This document shows positions 1 through 7,861 of a DNA stretch of 10,439 nucleotides, one piece after another (the stretch's first letter is position 1; each line of letters starts with the position of its first letter). The DNA lies in NCBI GenBank assembly GCA_900766925.1, contig CAAFXG010000127.1, positions 1-10,439 on the forward strand. The letters run 5' to 3'. A program made the position numbers and the translations under genes. The DNA comes from Lachnospiraceae bacterium. GTDB taxonomy: Bacteria; Bacillota; Clostridia; Lachnospirales; Lachnospiraceae. The notes under the pieces are model-generated. The model did no database searches, was not told the origin of the DNA, and worked only from the letters and a program-made list of their open reading frames with translations.

Positions 1-330
1 ATAAAATATAATTTTTCATATTACTATTTTCATAGGTTAATAGGTGTTTTGTACAAGGAAAAAATACATGAAATAATTGAAGCAAGAGACAATCCAATAA
101 TATTTCATTATTTTGGTCCATTAAAACCATGGTCATTAGGAGCCTATTTGCCTGGTAAGGAACTCTTTATCAAATATCAGAAACTATCTGGTTGGAATTA
201 CAAGATTATTCAAAAAAATATTTTCAGACGAATTGTTTTTACACTTGTTCCTTCCCTAAAATCCCAAATGTGGGAAAATAAGGCATATATAGACGGTTGG
301 GAAAATTATTATAAAAATAAGAAATTATGA
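1..330 (+). CDS. C-terminal part of a GT8-like glycosyltransferase (5' end outside window)
   Basis: The reading frame is open from base 1 and stops with TGA at 328-330, so only the last ~109 codons are present. A TTG at 49 could be read as a start, but nothing supports it because the frame continues upstream. The segment NPIIFHYFGPLKPW, with an H-x-x-G...KPW pattern, is the hallmark of the end of GT8 (RfaI/RfaJ-type) glycosyltransferases, where the His helps bind the metal. It is followed by aromatic, Lys-rich sequence (KYQKLSGWNYK), as is usual for that tail. GT8 enzymes are retaining, cytoplasmic and use UDP-Glc or UDP-Gal; the donor here is unknown. The stop overlaps the next gene's ATG by ATGA, so the two are probably translationally coupled. 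The family call rests only on the tail motif; a different GT-A enzyme is possible. Confidence 0.72.
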   Translation: MKYNFSYYYFHRLIGVLYKEKIHEIIEARDNPIIFHYFGPLKPWSLGAYLPGKELFIKYQKLSGWNYKIIQKNIFRRIVFTLVPSLKSQMWENKAYIDGWENYYKNKKL

Positions 331-1367
331 AAGATGTATCAATTATCATACCCATTTACAATGTAGAGAAATATGTGGCGGAATGTCTGAATTCTGTCAT
401 AAGCCAAACTTATGATCATTCCAAGATAGAGTGCATAATAGTTGATGATTGCACTCCTGACCTGTCAATGGTTATTGTAGATGAGATAATTGGGAAATAC
501 AATGGTGAAATAGTGTTTAACATTATTAGGCATGAACATAATCAAGGACTCTCGGCAGCAAGAAATACAGGGATTGAAGCTGCCACTGGTGATTATTTGT
601 ATTTTATAGATTCCGATGATTACATTTATCCCAAATCTCTCGAACTCTTACTCAATGCTTCAAAGGAATATAACAAACCCGATGTGGTTGTTGGGAATTA
701 TTATGATGAGTTTTTGAAAAACGACTATATACAGATTAATAAGATTACTGAACTAAAAAATATTAACTTGATGTTCATAGGCAAGACAACGAAATTAACT
801 TCGTGGAATATGTTGATAAGACGAACTGTTTTTTCAGAGACAGGATTACGCTTCTCTGTTGGAAGATATTTCGAGGATATAATCATAAACTATCAACTGT
901 ATTCATTTATTAAAAAAGCAATACTTATACCTGAATGTACTTATTACTATAGAGACAATCTTAATGGAATAATGCGCAAGTCTTCTATTGAAAAAATAGA
1001 AAAGACGATAAATGATTATATATATATACTCAACTTTTATATAAATCATTTGGATAAGAGGTTGTGTGTTGGTAAGGTCGCTATTACTGCAAGAATATAT
1101 TTTGTCTTATTTGATTTGTTATACAGAAAAGCATTTGAAGTGAATGGTCTTAATGATTATAAGAGATCTCTTCGATGCATAAGCCATTCATTGATTTTTC
1201 ACAATTTTTCCCATATCAGATTATTCCTATTTATATTTACTTTACTTACTCTTAAGCCAATATCAAACATAGTTGTAAATTCATCTTTTTTCAGAAGAAA
1301 TATTGAAAGGGTATTTAATCTGTTTTTATATCCCGCTTTGTGGACAGATAAGTTGCATTTTTATTAA
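327..1367 (+). CDS. GT2 family glycosyltransferase
   Basis: This 346-residue protein has a typical GT2 (GT-A fold) N-terminal domain. SIIIPIYNVEKYV lies at residues 5-17, a VDD nucleotide-binding motif at 39-41, and NQGLSAARNTGI at 72-83. The metal-binding DSDD is at 95-98, and a probable catalytic ED pair follows at 183-184 (YFEDIII). The family transfers a sugar from a nucleotide donor by inversion, on the cytoplasmic face of the inner membrane. A hydrophobic stretch at 298-317 near the C terminus may anchor or dock it to the membrane. The length suits single-domain polysaccharide GT2 enzymes. The start is fixed by the ATGA overlap with the upstream GT8-like gene, and the next gene follows after 20 bases, so the three form one forward transcript. 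All expected motifs are present; donor and acceptor cannot be inferred. The gene is strongly AT-rich. Confidence 0.93.
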   Translation: MKDVSIIIPIYNVEKYVAECLNSVISQTYDHSKIECIIVDDCTPDLSMVIVDEIIGKYNGEIVFNIIRHEHNQGLSAARNTGIEAATGDYLYFIDSDDYIYPKSLELLLNASKEYNKPDVVVGNYYDEFLKNDYIQINKITELKNINLMFIGKTTKLTSWNMLIRRTVFSETGLRFSVGRYFEDIIINYQLYSFIKKAILIPECTYYYRDNLNGIMRKSSIEKIEKTINDYIYILNFYINHLDKRLCVGKVAITARIYFVLFDLLYRKAFEVNGLNDYKRSLRCISHSLIFHNFSHIRLFLFIFTLLTLKPISNIVVNSSFFRRNIERVFNLFLYPALWTDKLHFY

Positions 1368-1387
1368 TTGTTCATTAAGTAATTATT

Positions 1388-2542
1388 ATGAAAATCTTAT
1401 TTATAGTATATCACGGTTTTTCCAGCGAAAGTGGAATTAGTAAAAAAATTCACGATCAGGTTAATGGGTTGAAGCAGAATGGACATGATGTTCATCTTTG
1501 TTACTACGACTTTGATTCTCGCGGTCATCGGTGTCGATTTATTGACTCAAAAATCCTTAAAAACTATGGAAATGGCAAAATTGCTGCTATTAAGCAGCGA
1601 TTTGATTATGATGAAATATTTAAATATTGCAAATCAGAAAACATACAAATAGTTTATGCGCGTTCATTTCAAAATGCCAGCCCTCAACTCGTACGATTCT
1701 TTAAGAAATTAAACACATTGGGAGTAAAATGTGTTACAGAAATACCGACATATCCTTACGACAGTGAATTTGTCGGATTTGGATTTATGGATAGATTGAA
1801 ACTGAGGATTGACCAAATATTCAGACATAGCCTATCAATGCAGATGAAAGCAATTGTTACGTTTTCAGATGCAAATGAAATATTTGGCCAGCGAACTATC
1901 AATATCAGCAATGGCGTAAGTTTTGACGCAATACCAATACATTCCCACCATAATAATAACGATATTATTGATTTGATAGGAGTAGCAGAAGTGCACTATT
2001 GGCATGGGTTCGACCGTCTTATTGCCGGCATAGGTGAATACTATAAAAACAATCCTCGTGGCAGAAATATTGTGTTCCATATTGTCGGTGGAGTGTGGAA
2101 AGGTGAGATGCATGGTTCGATGCATGCTCCGGGATTCTCAGAACTAATAGAAAAATATGGCATTGCCGATCATGTGAAATTCCATGGGAAATTATTTGGC
2201 AAGGAACTTGATGATGTTTTCAACATTTCTTGCTTTGCCATTGGCAGCTTGGCAAGACACAGAAGTGGAATCACAAATATCAAAACTTTAAAGAATCGTG
2301 AATATGCCACACGCGGTATTCCCTTCATATACTCTGAAATTGACTCAGACTTCGAGGACAAGCCATACGTGATTAAAGCTCCCGCAGACGAATCGCCCAT
2401 TGACATTCAATCGATTATCGAATTCATGGATCATTTTGACATGAATCCCGAAGATATCAGAAAGACTGTGGAACATCTCACATGGAAAAGGCAGATGCAG
2501 AAAGTTATCGACGAACTGTGTAAGGATACTGATGATTTATAG
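1388..2542 (+). CDS. GT4-type (GT-B fold) glycosyltransferase, divergent
   Basis: A 384-residue protein starting MKILFIVYHGF, with a Rossmann first strand and a short loop containing ESGISKK (14-20) where GT4 enzymes have their glycine-rich acceptor loop. NISNGVSF in the middle matches the inter-domain 'NGVD' segment of GT4 proteins. The C-terminal domain has HRSG (291-294) and KNREYATRGIP around Glu305, matching one GT4 subgroup. The usual EX7E pair is not evident: Glu305 could be the second Glu, but the first is not seen. The role would be transfer of one sugar to the lipid-linked glycan in the cytoplasm. It lies 20 bases after the GT2 gene, probably in the same operon, and its stop overlaps the reverse-strand neighbour by 6 bases. 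It is clearly more distant from the four other GT4 proteins here than they are from one another. The family call is good; substrate unknown. Confidence 0.82.
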   Translation: MKILFIVYHGFSSESGISKKIHDQVNGLKQNGHDVHLCYYDFDSRGHRCRFIDSKILKNYGNGKIAAIKQRFDYDEIFKYCKSENIQIVYARSFQNASPQLVRFFKKLNTLGVKCVTEIPTYPYDSEFVGFGFMDRLKLRIDQIFRHSLSMQMKAIVTFSDANEIFGQRTINISNGVSFDAIPIHSHHNNNDIIDLIGVAEVHYWHGFDRLIAGIGEYYKNNPRGRNIVFHIVGGVWKGEMHGSMHAPGFSELIEKYGIADHVKFHGKLFGKELDDVFNISCFAIGSLARHRSGITNIKTLKNREYATRGIPFIYSEIDSDFEDKPYVIKAPADESPIDIQSIIEFMDHFDMNPEDIRKTVEHLTWKRQMQKVIDELCKDTDDL

Positions 2543-3667
2543 ACTTTCAAAAAGTCTAATCCATCTGTGCATAATGTTATCTACAGAATATTGCATTGCT
2601 TTCAGTTTTGCATTCTCTGCCATAGATTTCCTTTCCTCTTCATGTTCAATAAGGTAGCATATCTTGTCGGCAAGTTCTTGAATATCCCCATTTGTCACCA
2701 AAACCCCGTCATTCCCATCAGATATGATATCCTTTGGTCCGCAAGGACATGCAAATGACACAACGGCAAGTTTGGTAGCCATAGCCTCAAGCAGAGCCAT
2801 GCCAAAGCCTTCAAATCTCGAACTAAACACGAATATAGACGCGTCGGCATATTTTGCATAAATATTGTCCGTGGGAGGATTAATCCCTACGTTTTGGCAT
2901 ATATTCAGCGTGTTGGCAAGATTCTTGTATTCTACATTATTTCCAGCTCCGTAAATATCAAGACGCCAATCCTTGTGTTTCTCATTGACGATAGCCCATG
3001 CACGTAGAAGCAAGTCAAATCCCTTTTGATAGCAATATCTTCCAGCTGCTATCACTTTTCTTGCAGATTGATTACTCTCGATCGTAGGGAATACATTTAA
3101 TGGGTTGGGGATTGTTGTGACATTGTCGAGCTCATGCCAGTTTCTCCTGTCTTCGTCAGTTAATACAACAAACTGATCCAGTTTTTTTAATTTCCCTACC
3201 AAGCTTTTCATCCATATTCTCTCGAATATTTTTTTTAGTGCATTAATGTCATTAGCTTCAAAATTTCGATAGTTTGCACGATTCACATGCATTTCTCCAA
3301 CTTTCCGGCTTCCGTCTTTTATCGAAGTGATAAAATTGATTTCCCTGCGTAATGTGCTGACAGTGATATCCGGCCTTATCTCATAAAGAGCCTCCTTGAG
3401 CTTTTTTTTGTATATTCTTTGTTTCTTTAGATATACAAATATCTTCTTTAAAAAACTAAGACTCCAGAGTTCCTCAAAGTTTAAATCCAAATTTACAATA
3501 TGTATTTTGTCTGACAAGGGAAAATATGGATTTTTGCCCTTACCATCAGTAAGTATAACCCACACTTCGTAACCAACTTTGTCAGCCAGATAATTCATCT
3601 TTGTTGTCAACACTCTCTCTATTCCTCCAGCGATATAAAGAGAGGGCGTGCAATAGGCTATTTTCAT
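2537..3667 (-). CDS. GT4 family glycosyltransferase (paralogue A)
   Basis: This 376-residue GT-B protein starts MKIAYCTPSLYIAGGIERV, with the glycine-rich acceptor-side loop GG at 14-15. In the C-terminal nucleotide-sugar domain, GRYCYQKG holds the donor-phosphate Arg210 and Lys215. The retaining-GT motif EX7E is Glu286-Glu294 in SSRFEGFGMALLEAM, followed by CPCGPKDII. The tail ends RWIRLF, as in its paralogues. The family (WaaG/AmsD-like) transfers hexoses from nucleotide sugars to a lipid-linked oligosaccharide at the cytoplasmic membrane. It is transcribed against the genes before it, and its 3' end overlaps the upstream operon's last gene by 6 bases. It diverges from paralogue B across a 189-base gap with a promoter for each. 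In the C-terminal block from INPPTD to LV it matches paralogue B at 39 of 63 positions by hand count. Confidence 0.93.
   Translation of the reverse strand: MKIAYCTPSLYIAGGIERVLTTKMNYLADKVGYEVWVILTDGKGKNPYFPLSDKIHIVNLDLNFEELWSLSFLKKIFVYLKKQRIYKKKLKEALYEIRPDITVSTLRREINFITSIKDGSRKVGEMHVNRANYRNFEANDINALKKIFERIWMKSLVGKLKKLDQFVVLTDEDRRNWHELDNVTTIPNPLNVFPTIESNQSARKVIAAGRYCYQKGFDLLLRAWAIVNEKHKDWRLDIYGAGNNVEYKNLANTLNICQNVGINPPTDNIYAKYADASIFVFSSRFEGFGMALLEAMATKLAVVSFACPCGPKDIISDGNDGVLVTNGDIQELADKICYLIEHEEERKSMAENAKLKAMQYSVDNIMHRWIRLFESL
2540..2558. terminator. Weak hairpin at the convergent gene junction
   Basis: A perfect 8-bp stem (TAGACTTT / AAAGTCTA) with the 3-base loop CAA sits on the stop codon of the forward gene and the last codons of the reverse gene. 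It could slow or end transcription from both sides. The stem has few G/C pairs and no T-run follows on either strand, so it is not a standard intrinsic terminator. I list it because it is exactly symmetric and placed where two transcripts collide. Confidence 0.3.
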
Positions 3668-3693
3668 AATTTTTAGAATTAGTGTTTTTGTTG

Positions 3694-3724
3694 CAAATTT
3701 ACGAATAAAAAATGAAAAATCAAT
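3694..3724 (-). promoter_or_regulatory. Bacteroidota-type promoter for paralogue A
   Basis: On the reverse strand, TAAATTTG (3701-3694) matches the -7 consensus TAnnTTTG exactly. A TTG (3723-3721, within ATTG) lies 19 bases further upstream, the normal -33 spacing. The implied transcript start is near 3688, giving a leader of about 20 bases before the ATG at 3667. Confidence 0.7.
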
Positions 3725-3803
3725 TTAAACCATACAGAAATAATGCAAAAAAATCTAAATTAAACGAGTTTTTCTTTAATTTATAATTTTTTTTATTATT
3801 ATT

Positions 3804-3835
3804 TTTGTTTATTTCATATATAAAGTATAACTTTG
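3804..3835 (+). promoter_or_regulatory. Bacteroidota-type promoter for paralogue B
   Basis: TTTG at 3804-3807, a 20-base spacer and TAACTTTG at 3828-3835 match the -33/-7 consensus of Bacteroidota sigma-ABfr promoters. The start point would be near 3841-3843, about 15 bases before the ATG at 3857. The TTG at 3833 lies inside the -7 box, so it cannot be the translation start. The 3702-3803 stretch between this and the divergent promoter is A/T-rich and shows no gene. Confidence 0.75.
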
Positions 3836-3856
3836 CAAAAAAAAAGGCAGAGAATT

Positions 3857-4999
3857 ATGAAAATATTCTATTTATACACATCACTAACCACAAAAGGAGG
3901 TGCTGACAGAATATTAACTGTTAAGGCAAATTGGCTGGCAGCACATGGATATGATGTGACATTTGTGACAGATTCTCAAATGGGAAGAACCCCCATATTC
4001 CCACTCGACCGAGGTGTGCGATTTATTGATCTTGGGATAAATTTTGAGTTACAATACTCATATTCCCTTCCAGTGCGCTTCATTATGTATAGAAAAATGA
4101 TAAAAAAATATCAAAAAAAACTATCAGCTCTTCTTTATAAGGAGACCCCGGACATCGTTATAACGACATTAGGCAGGGAGATGGATTTTTTAACATCCAT
4201 AAAAGACGGCAGCATAAAACTTGGAGAATCTCATATAGCAAGGCAATTCACAAGGAATTTCCATTTGTTGGAACAACGCGGTCTTATTTACAGAATCGTT
4301 GCTAAATATTGGAGAAGGAAACAAGCCGATGCAGTATCTAAACTTGATGGATTAGTGCTTCTGACATCAAGGGACGAACGTGGTTGGCAAAATGTCACTC
4401 AAAAGACATTCGTAATACCTAATCCATTGACTTTTGATGCAAAAGTTATTAGTACATGCACCAACAAACGCATCATATCTGTTGGGCGACTAACAGAGCA
4501 GAAGGGATATGATTATTTGTTGGAAGCATGGAGGATGATTGCAAATAAACATAGCGACTGGAAACTTGACATATTCGGAGAAGGTGAATTAAAAAAAGAT
4601 TTATCCTCCTTGATAGAACATTTGGGCATTGGAAATACTGTAAAGATTAACCCGCCGACAGATTCAATCGACAAGGAATATGCTAATAGTTCGATATATG
4701 TTATGAGCTCAAGATTTGAAGGGTTTGGACTTGTATTGACAGAGGCAATGGAATGTGGTCTTCCATGTGTGTCTTTCGATTGTCCTTATGGTCCCAGGGA
4801 AATCATAAAAAATGGTGAAGACGGTTTTCTTGTTGATTATCTAAATGTAAAGGAACTTGCAGATACAATATGCAAACTAATTGAAAATGATAAGTTGCGA
4901 AAAAGCATGGGAATGAAAGCAAAAAATAATGTCCAAAGATTCAATCAAGATATTGTCATGCAGAAATGGACCTCGTTATTTTCTCAATTGAAGAGGTAG
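3857..4999 (+). CDS. GT4 family glycosyltransferase (paralogue B)
   Basis: I place the start at the ATG at 3857, giving 380 residues. The eight-codon longer reading from TTG 3833 is rejected because that TTG is part of the -7 promoter box, and because MKIFYLYTSLTTKGG then aligns with the starts of the other paralogues. The acceptor loop GG is at 14-15, donor-phosphate Arg211 and Lys216 lie in GRLTEQKG, and EX7E is Glu288-Glu296 in FEGFGLVLTEAM. The middle segment TSIKDGSIKLGESH closely resembles TSIKDGSRKVGEMH of paralogue A. It would be a retaining transferase working on a cytoplasmic lipid-linked acceptor. The GT-C-like gene follows after 69 bases on the same strand, probably co-transcribed. 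In the C-terminal block it matches paralogue A at 39 of 63 and paralogue C at 40 of 63 positions. Sugar specificity unknown. Confidence 0.94.
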   Translation: MKIFYLYTSLTTKGGADRILTVKANWLAAHGYDVTFVTDSQMGRTPIFPLDRGVRFIDLGINFELQYSYSLPVRFIMYRKMIKKYQKKLSALLYKETPDIVITTLGREMDFLTSIKDGSIKLGESHIARQFTRNFHLLEQRGLIYRIVAKYWRRKQADAVSKLDGLVLLTSRDERGWQNVTQKTFVIPNPLTFDAKVISTCTNKRIISVGRLTEQKGYDYLLEAWRMIANKHSDWKLDIFGEGELKKDLSSLIEHLGIGNTVKINPPTDSIDKEYANSSIYVMSSRFEGFGLVLTEAMECGLPCVSFDCPYGPREIIKNGEDGFLVDYLNVKELADTICKLIENDKLRKSMGMKAKNNVQRFNQDIVMQKWTSLFSQLKR

Positions 5000-5068
5000 G
5001 CTTCGCCCCGTATAAGAATTCCATTTTACAATGTAAATACTATATAAATCCCGTAATTTTTTTAAACT

Positions 5069-6658
5069 ATGATTGATAATAATACATCTTGCCTGAAATT
5101 CAACGACGGGCATATCAACAATACACAAAAGACAGAATTATCTCAAATAATAAATAAAGCCAAGAACTTGGTCAGTGATAACAAGGAATACGTTTTCTTG
5201 TCCGTATATTTGTTGACAATTTTGTTTTTTATTTCATCAGATTCATATACGCATCATAAATTTTATCATTGGGATAGTGCTGTTTTTTTTACATCAGGCA
5301 AGGCTTGGGTAAATGGGATGATTCCTTATGTTGACTATGCGGATTCAAAAGGTCCATTTTTGTGGTTCATAAATGGAATTGGGTATATTATCAGTCCACA
5401 TGATTATACTGGCATATTTTGGCTAAGTTGGTTTTCATTTACAATATTCTTCTTCTTCCTCTACAAGATATCTTTACTCTATCTGAAAAACAAGTCATTG
5501 GCAATATTGTCTGTAGTCATGATAACTCCATTTGTATTCTTACTACAGCATAAATATGAGATGAAAGGTGAAAACTGGTGCCAGCCATTCATAGCAGCGA
5601 CGGTTTATTATGCTTGCCGTGTGATTCATTTTGGTAAAGTATCTACATGGGATATTCGTAAGGCATCTATAGTTTTTGGCGTTTCATTTTCTGCGTGCCT
5701 TTTGGTGAAGTATAATATAGCTGTAATGCTTAGTTCCGTTTTTCTATGTTTATTTTATTTTTTGTGGCGTAATAACTATCGTGTTTTGCCTGTTGTCATG
5801 TGGAGTTTTACAGGTGCTGTGTTAATGGCTTTACCATTTATTATTTGGCTTATGTCGTTAGGGGCATTTGATGCTTTTATAAATGAATATTTTATAAATA
5901 CCCTATTGACAATCACAAACTCACCAAGATCAGGTGGATATCTTTCTGATTTGGTCAGTGCATGCACAAATACCTTTATCGTTTCGTACTTTATCTTATT
6001 ATTGACTGGATGTATATATATCAGTGTATTATTGAAATTTAAATCGCGCTGGTTTTTGCCCTTCGTCCTTATATTTATTTACGCTGTTTGTCTGAGACAC
6101 CATATTCATTATTATTTTATGACATGTACACCTTTATTGATATTTTTCATCTTGTCGGGCGTATTTTTATGCAGAAGATATATTTTAAAGGCATATCACA
6201 CATTGTTTCCGTTAGCAACTGTATGTATATGCCTGTTCACTGTAGTTGTGGGCAATATTGACCGGCAATTTAAGGATGGAATACGAATAGACAAATCTAT
6301 ATGGTTTGTTGATTCTGAGTTATGTGGTGGATATGAAAAAGTGTACAGTATTCTTTCAAAAATCAACAAGCCAAAGATTATTTTTTATAACTGTATTGAC
6401 ACAGGTGAGGGTATTCAATCCGACGCGTTGCCAGGATCAGTTTATTGGACATCCCAATGCGGAGCAACTGAGGAAATGGTTAACAAACAGAAATCTGATA
6501 TTCAATCTGGTCGCGCAGACTTTTTGGTGACTGTTGGTGATGAAAAAGACTCTGCAGCTTGCTTGGCTTTTCTGAATTCATGTGGATATGTAGAAATACT
6601 ACGGTACAAGGATGGCTTCTCTGAAGCTCAGAGAGTGCTTATGAAACGAAGTGAATAA
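5069..6658 (+). CDS. Polytopic membrane protein, GT-C (PMT/ArnT-like) glycosyltransferase candidate
   Basis: A 529-residue protein with a hydrophilic N terminus (~40 residues), then about ten hydrophobic segments (near 41-57, 116-136, 143-159, 201-233, 239-262, 301-323, 329-341, 351-367 and 380-396), and a soluble C-terminal part from about 400. The loop after the first membrane segment holds HWDS with Asp69, then GMIPYVDYADSKGP (83-96). An acidic residue here followed by 'PY.D..D.KGP' is typical of GT39/PMT-type GT-C enzymes, in which this Asp is the catalytic base. Such enzymes take a sugar from a polyprenyl-phosphate donor on the periplasmic side, so it could add a side-branch sugar to the exported glycan. 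It lies 69 bases after paralogue B with no clear promoter between (TAATTTTT at 5054-5061 is one base off a -7 box). A polymerase (Wzy) is less likely, given this loop and the C-terminal domain. Confidence 0.75.
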   Translation: MIDNNTSCLKFNDGHINNTQKTELSQIINKAKNLVSDNKEYVFLSVYLLTILFFISSDSYTHHKFYHWDSAVFFTSGKAWVNGMIPYVDYADSKGPFLWFINGIGYIISPHDYTGIFWLSWFSFTIFFFFLYKISLLYLKNKSLAILSVVMITPFVFLLQHKYEMKGENWCQPFIAATVYYACRVIHFGKVSTWDIRKASIVFGVSFSACLLVKYNIAVMLSSVFLCLFYFLWRNNYRVLPVVMWSFTGAVLMALPFIIWLMSLGAFDAFINEYFINTLLTITNSPRSGGYLSDLVSACTNTFIVSYFILLLTGCIYISVLLKFKSRWFLPFVLIFIYAVCLRHHIHYYFMTCTPLLIFFILSGVFLCRRYILKAYHTLFPLATVCICLFTVVVGNIDRQFKDGIRIDKSIWFVDSELCGGYEKVYSILSKINKPKIIFYNCIDTGEGIQSDALPGSVYWTSQCGATEEMVNKQKSDIQSGRADFLVTVGDEKDSAACLAFLNSCGYVEILRYKDGFSEAQRVLMKRSE

Positions 6659-6683
6659 AAGCTACTATTTCCATAGAAGTGTA

Positions 6684-7844
6684 TTATGTTGCCGAATTTA
6701 TAACATCTTCGAATAATTTCACCCATTGTGGCATTATTGTGTCTGCTTGGTATTGTTCAGCCGTTAATCGTGCATTCGAACTCATCCTGAATCTGTCATC
6801 CTTGTGAGTTATCATCCATTCGATGGATTCAGCTAATTTTTCAACATCTGCCAATGGTACCAAAATTCCATTTTCTCCATGGCGTATTATTTCAGCAGGT
6901 CCATTTGGACAGTTAAACGAGATACAAGGAACCCCACAACTTAATGCCTCAATTAATACAAGTCCAAAACCCTCAGATTTTGAACTCAACACATATAGTG
7001 AACTGTTCAGATATTCATTGTAAATATTATCTGAGGGTTTGTGTATTTTTATACAATCACAAAGATTCTTTATTTCTATCAAATTATTAAGTTTAATCTC
7101 CTCCTCACCATGACCGAAAATATCAATTCTCCAGTTGTTATATTTGTGTGCAATCATACTCCATGCCTCAATTATATAGTTGAAACCCTTATGAGAATCA
7201 AGTCTTCCTGCACAGATTATTCTATTAGGTCTTTCATTATATGGTTTTATTCTTTCAGGATAATATGTCACCATATTGGGAATAACCCTAATGTCAGTTG
7301 ACAGGTGTTTACTCCAGTCTTTCTTATCTGCCCGTGTTAGGGTCACCAGCACCTTCGCCTTGTTGAATTTCTTAATATGCCATTTGTCAATAAAATTCAG
7401 GAAACATCGTTTAAGGCCATGCGCTTCATGGATATTAGCATCCAATACTCTATCCATAAATAGATGAGATTCAATAATAAAACTGTAAGGGAGATCCATA
7501 AAACATTCGTTTATCGATAAATCAACAGTTGTACAAATAACTAAATCAGGGCGTTCCTCGGATAGTTGACGACTTAGTCGCTTTTTCAATAATTTTCTTA
7601 AGAAATAGTTCTTAAATACACGCAATATGGCATTATATTTGTATAGTTCAATGAAACGAGTGTTCAAATCAACGACTTTTATTCTTTCATCGAGTTTATA
7701 GGCTAATGGATGCTTGCCTTGCTGATATGATATAAACGTTACGTCATAACCACAATTCTGGACAAAATAATTCATTTTGTCACAGAATATGCGTTCCAAG
7801 CCTCCTTTGGCTGCAATCGAATGATATATATATACTAATTTCAT
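6684..7844 (-). CDS. GT4 family glycosyltransferase (paralogue C)
   Basis: I choose the ATG at 7844 (386 residues) because MKLVYIYHSIAAKGG aligns with paralogues A and B. The frame stays open 16 codons upstream, but those codons lie in the tail of the broken ATPase gene in a different frame and look accidental. GG is at 14-15, GRLDSHKG carries Arg214 and Lys219, and EX7E is Glu291-Glu299 in SEGFGLVLIEAL, followed by CPNGPAEII. The tail QWVKLF matches the family. It is a retaining transferase for glycan assembly in the cytoplasm. It ends 25 bases from the convergent GT-C-like gene, with no strong terminator between. No TAnnTTTG box lies in the 17 bases before it, so transcription may come from the promoter of the decayed ATPase gene. 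It shares 40 of 63 positions with paralogue B in the conserved C-terminal block. Confidence 0.94.
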   Translation of the reverse strand: MKLVYIYHSIAAKGGLERIFCDKMNYFVQNCGYDVTFISYQQGKHPLAYKLDERIKVVDLNTRFIELYKYNAILRVFKNYFLRKLLKKRLSRQLSEERPDLVICTTVDLSINECFMDLPYSFIIESHLFMDRVLDANIHEAHGLKRCFLNFIDKWHIKKFNKAKVLVTLTRADKKDWSKHLSTDIRVIPNMVTYYPERIKPYNERPNRIICAGRLDSHKGFNYIIEAWSMIAHKYNNWRIDIFGHGEEEIKLNNLIEIKNLCDCIKIHKPSDNIYNEYLNSSLYVLSSKSEGFGLVLIEALSCGVPCISFNCPNGPAEIIRHGENGILVPLADVEKLAESIEWMITHKDDRFRMSSNARLTAEQYQADTIMPQWVKLFEDVINSAT

Positions 7845-7861
7845 AATTATATTATTAAATA

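Noticed and set aside
49..330. Complete 93-residue gene starting at TTG 49
   Set aside because: The frame is open back to base 1 and the content is the tail of a GT8-like enzyme, so it is a truncated gene.
3833..3856. Eight-codon N-terminal extension of paralogue B from a TTG
   Set aside because: The TTG is inside the -7 promoter box TAACTTTG, upstream of the expected transcript start, and the extension breaks the alignment with the other paralogues.
5000..5068. Promoter or terminator between paralogue B and the GT-C-like gene
   Set aside because: Only a one-off -7 box (TAATTTTT) and a 3-bp GGC/GCC stem are visible; read-through is more likely.
6659..6683. Terminator between the convergent GT-C-like gene and paralogue C
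   Set aside because: Only a 4-bp CTAT/ATAG stem is present, too weak to call.
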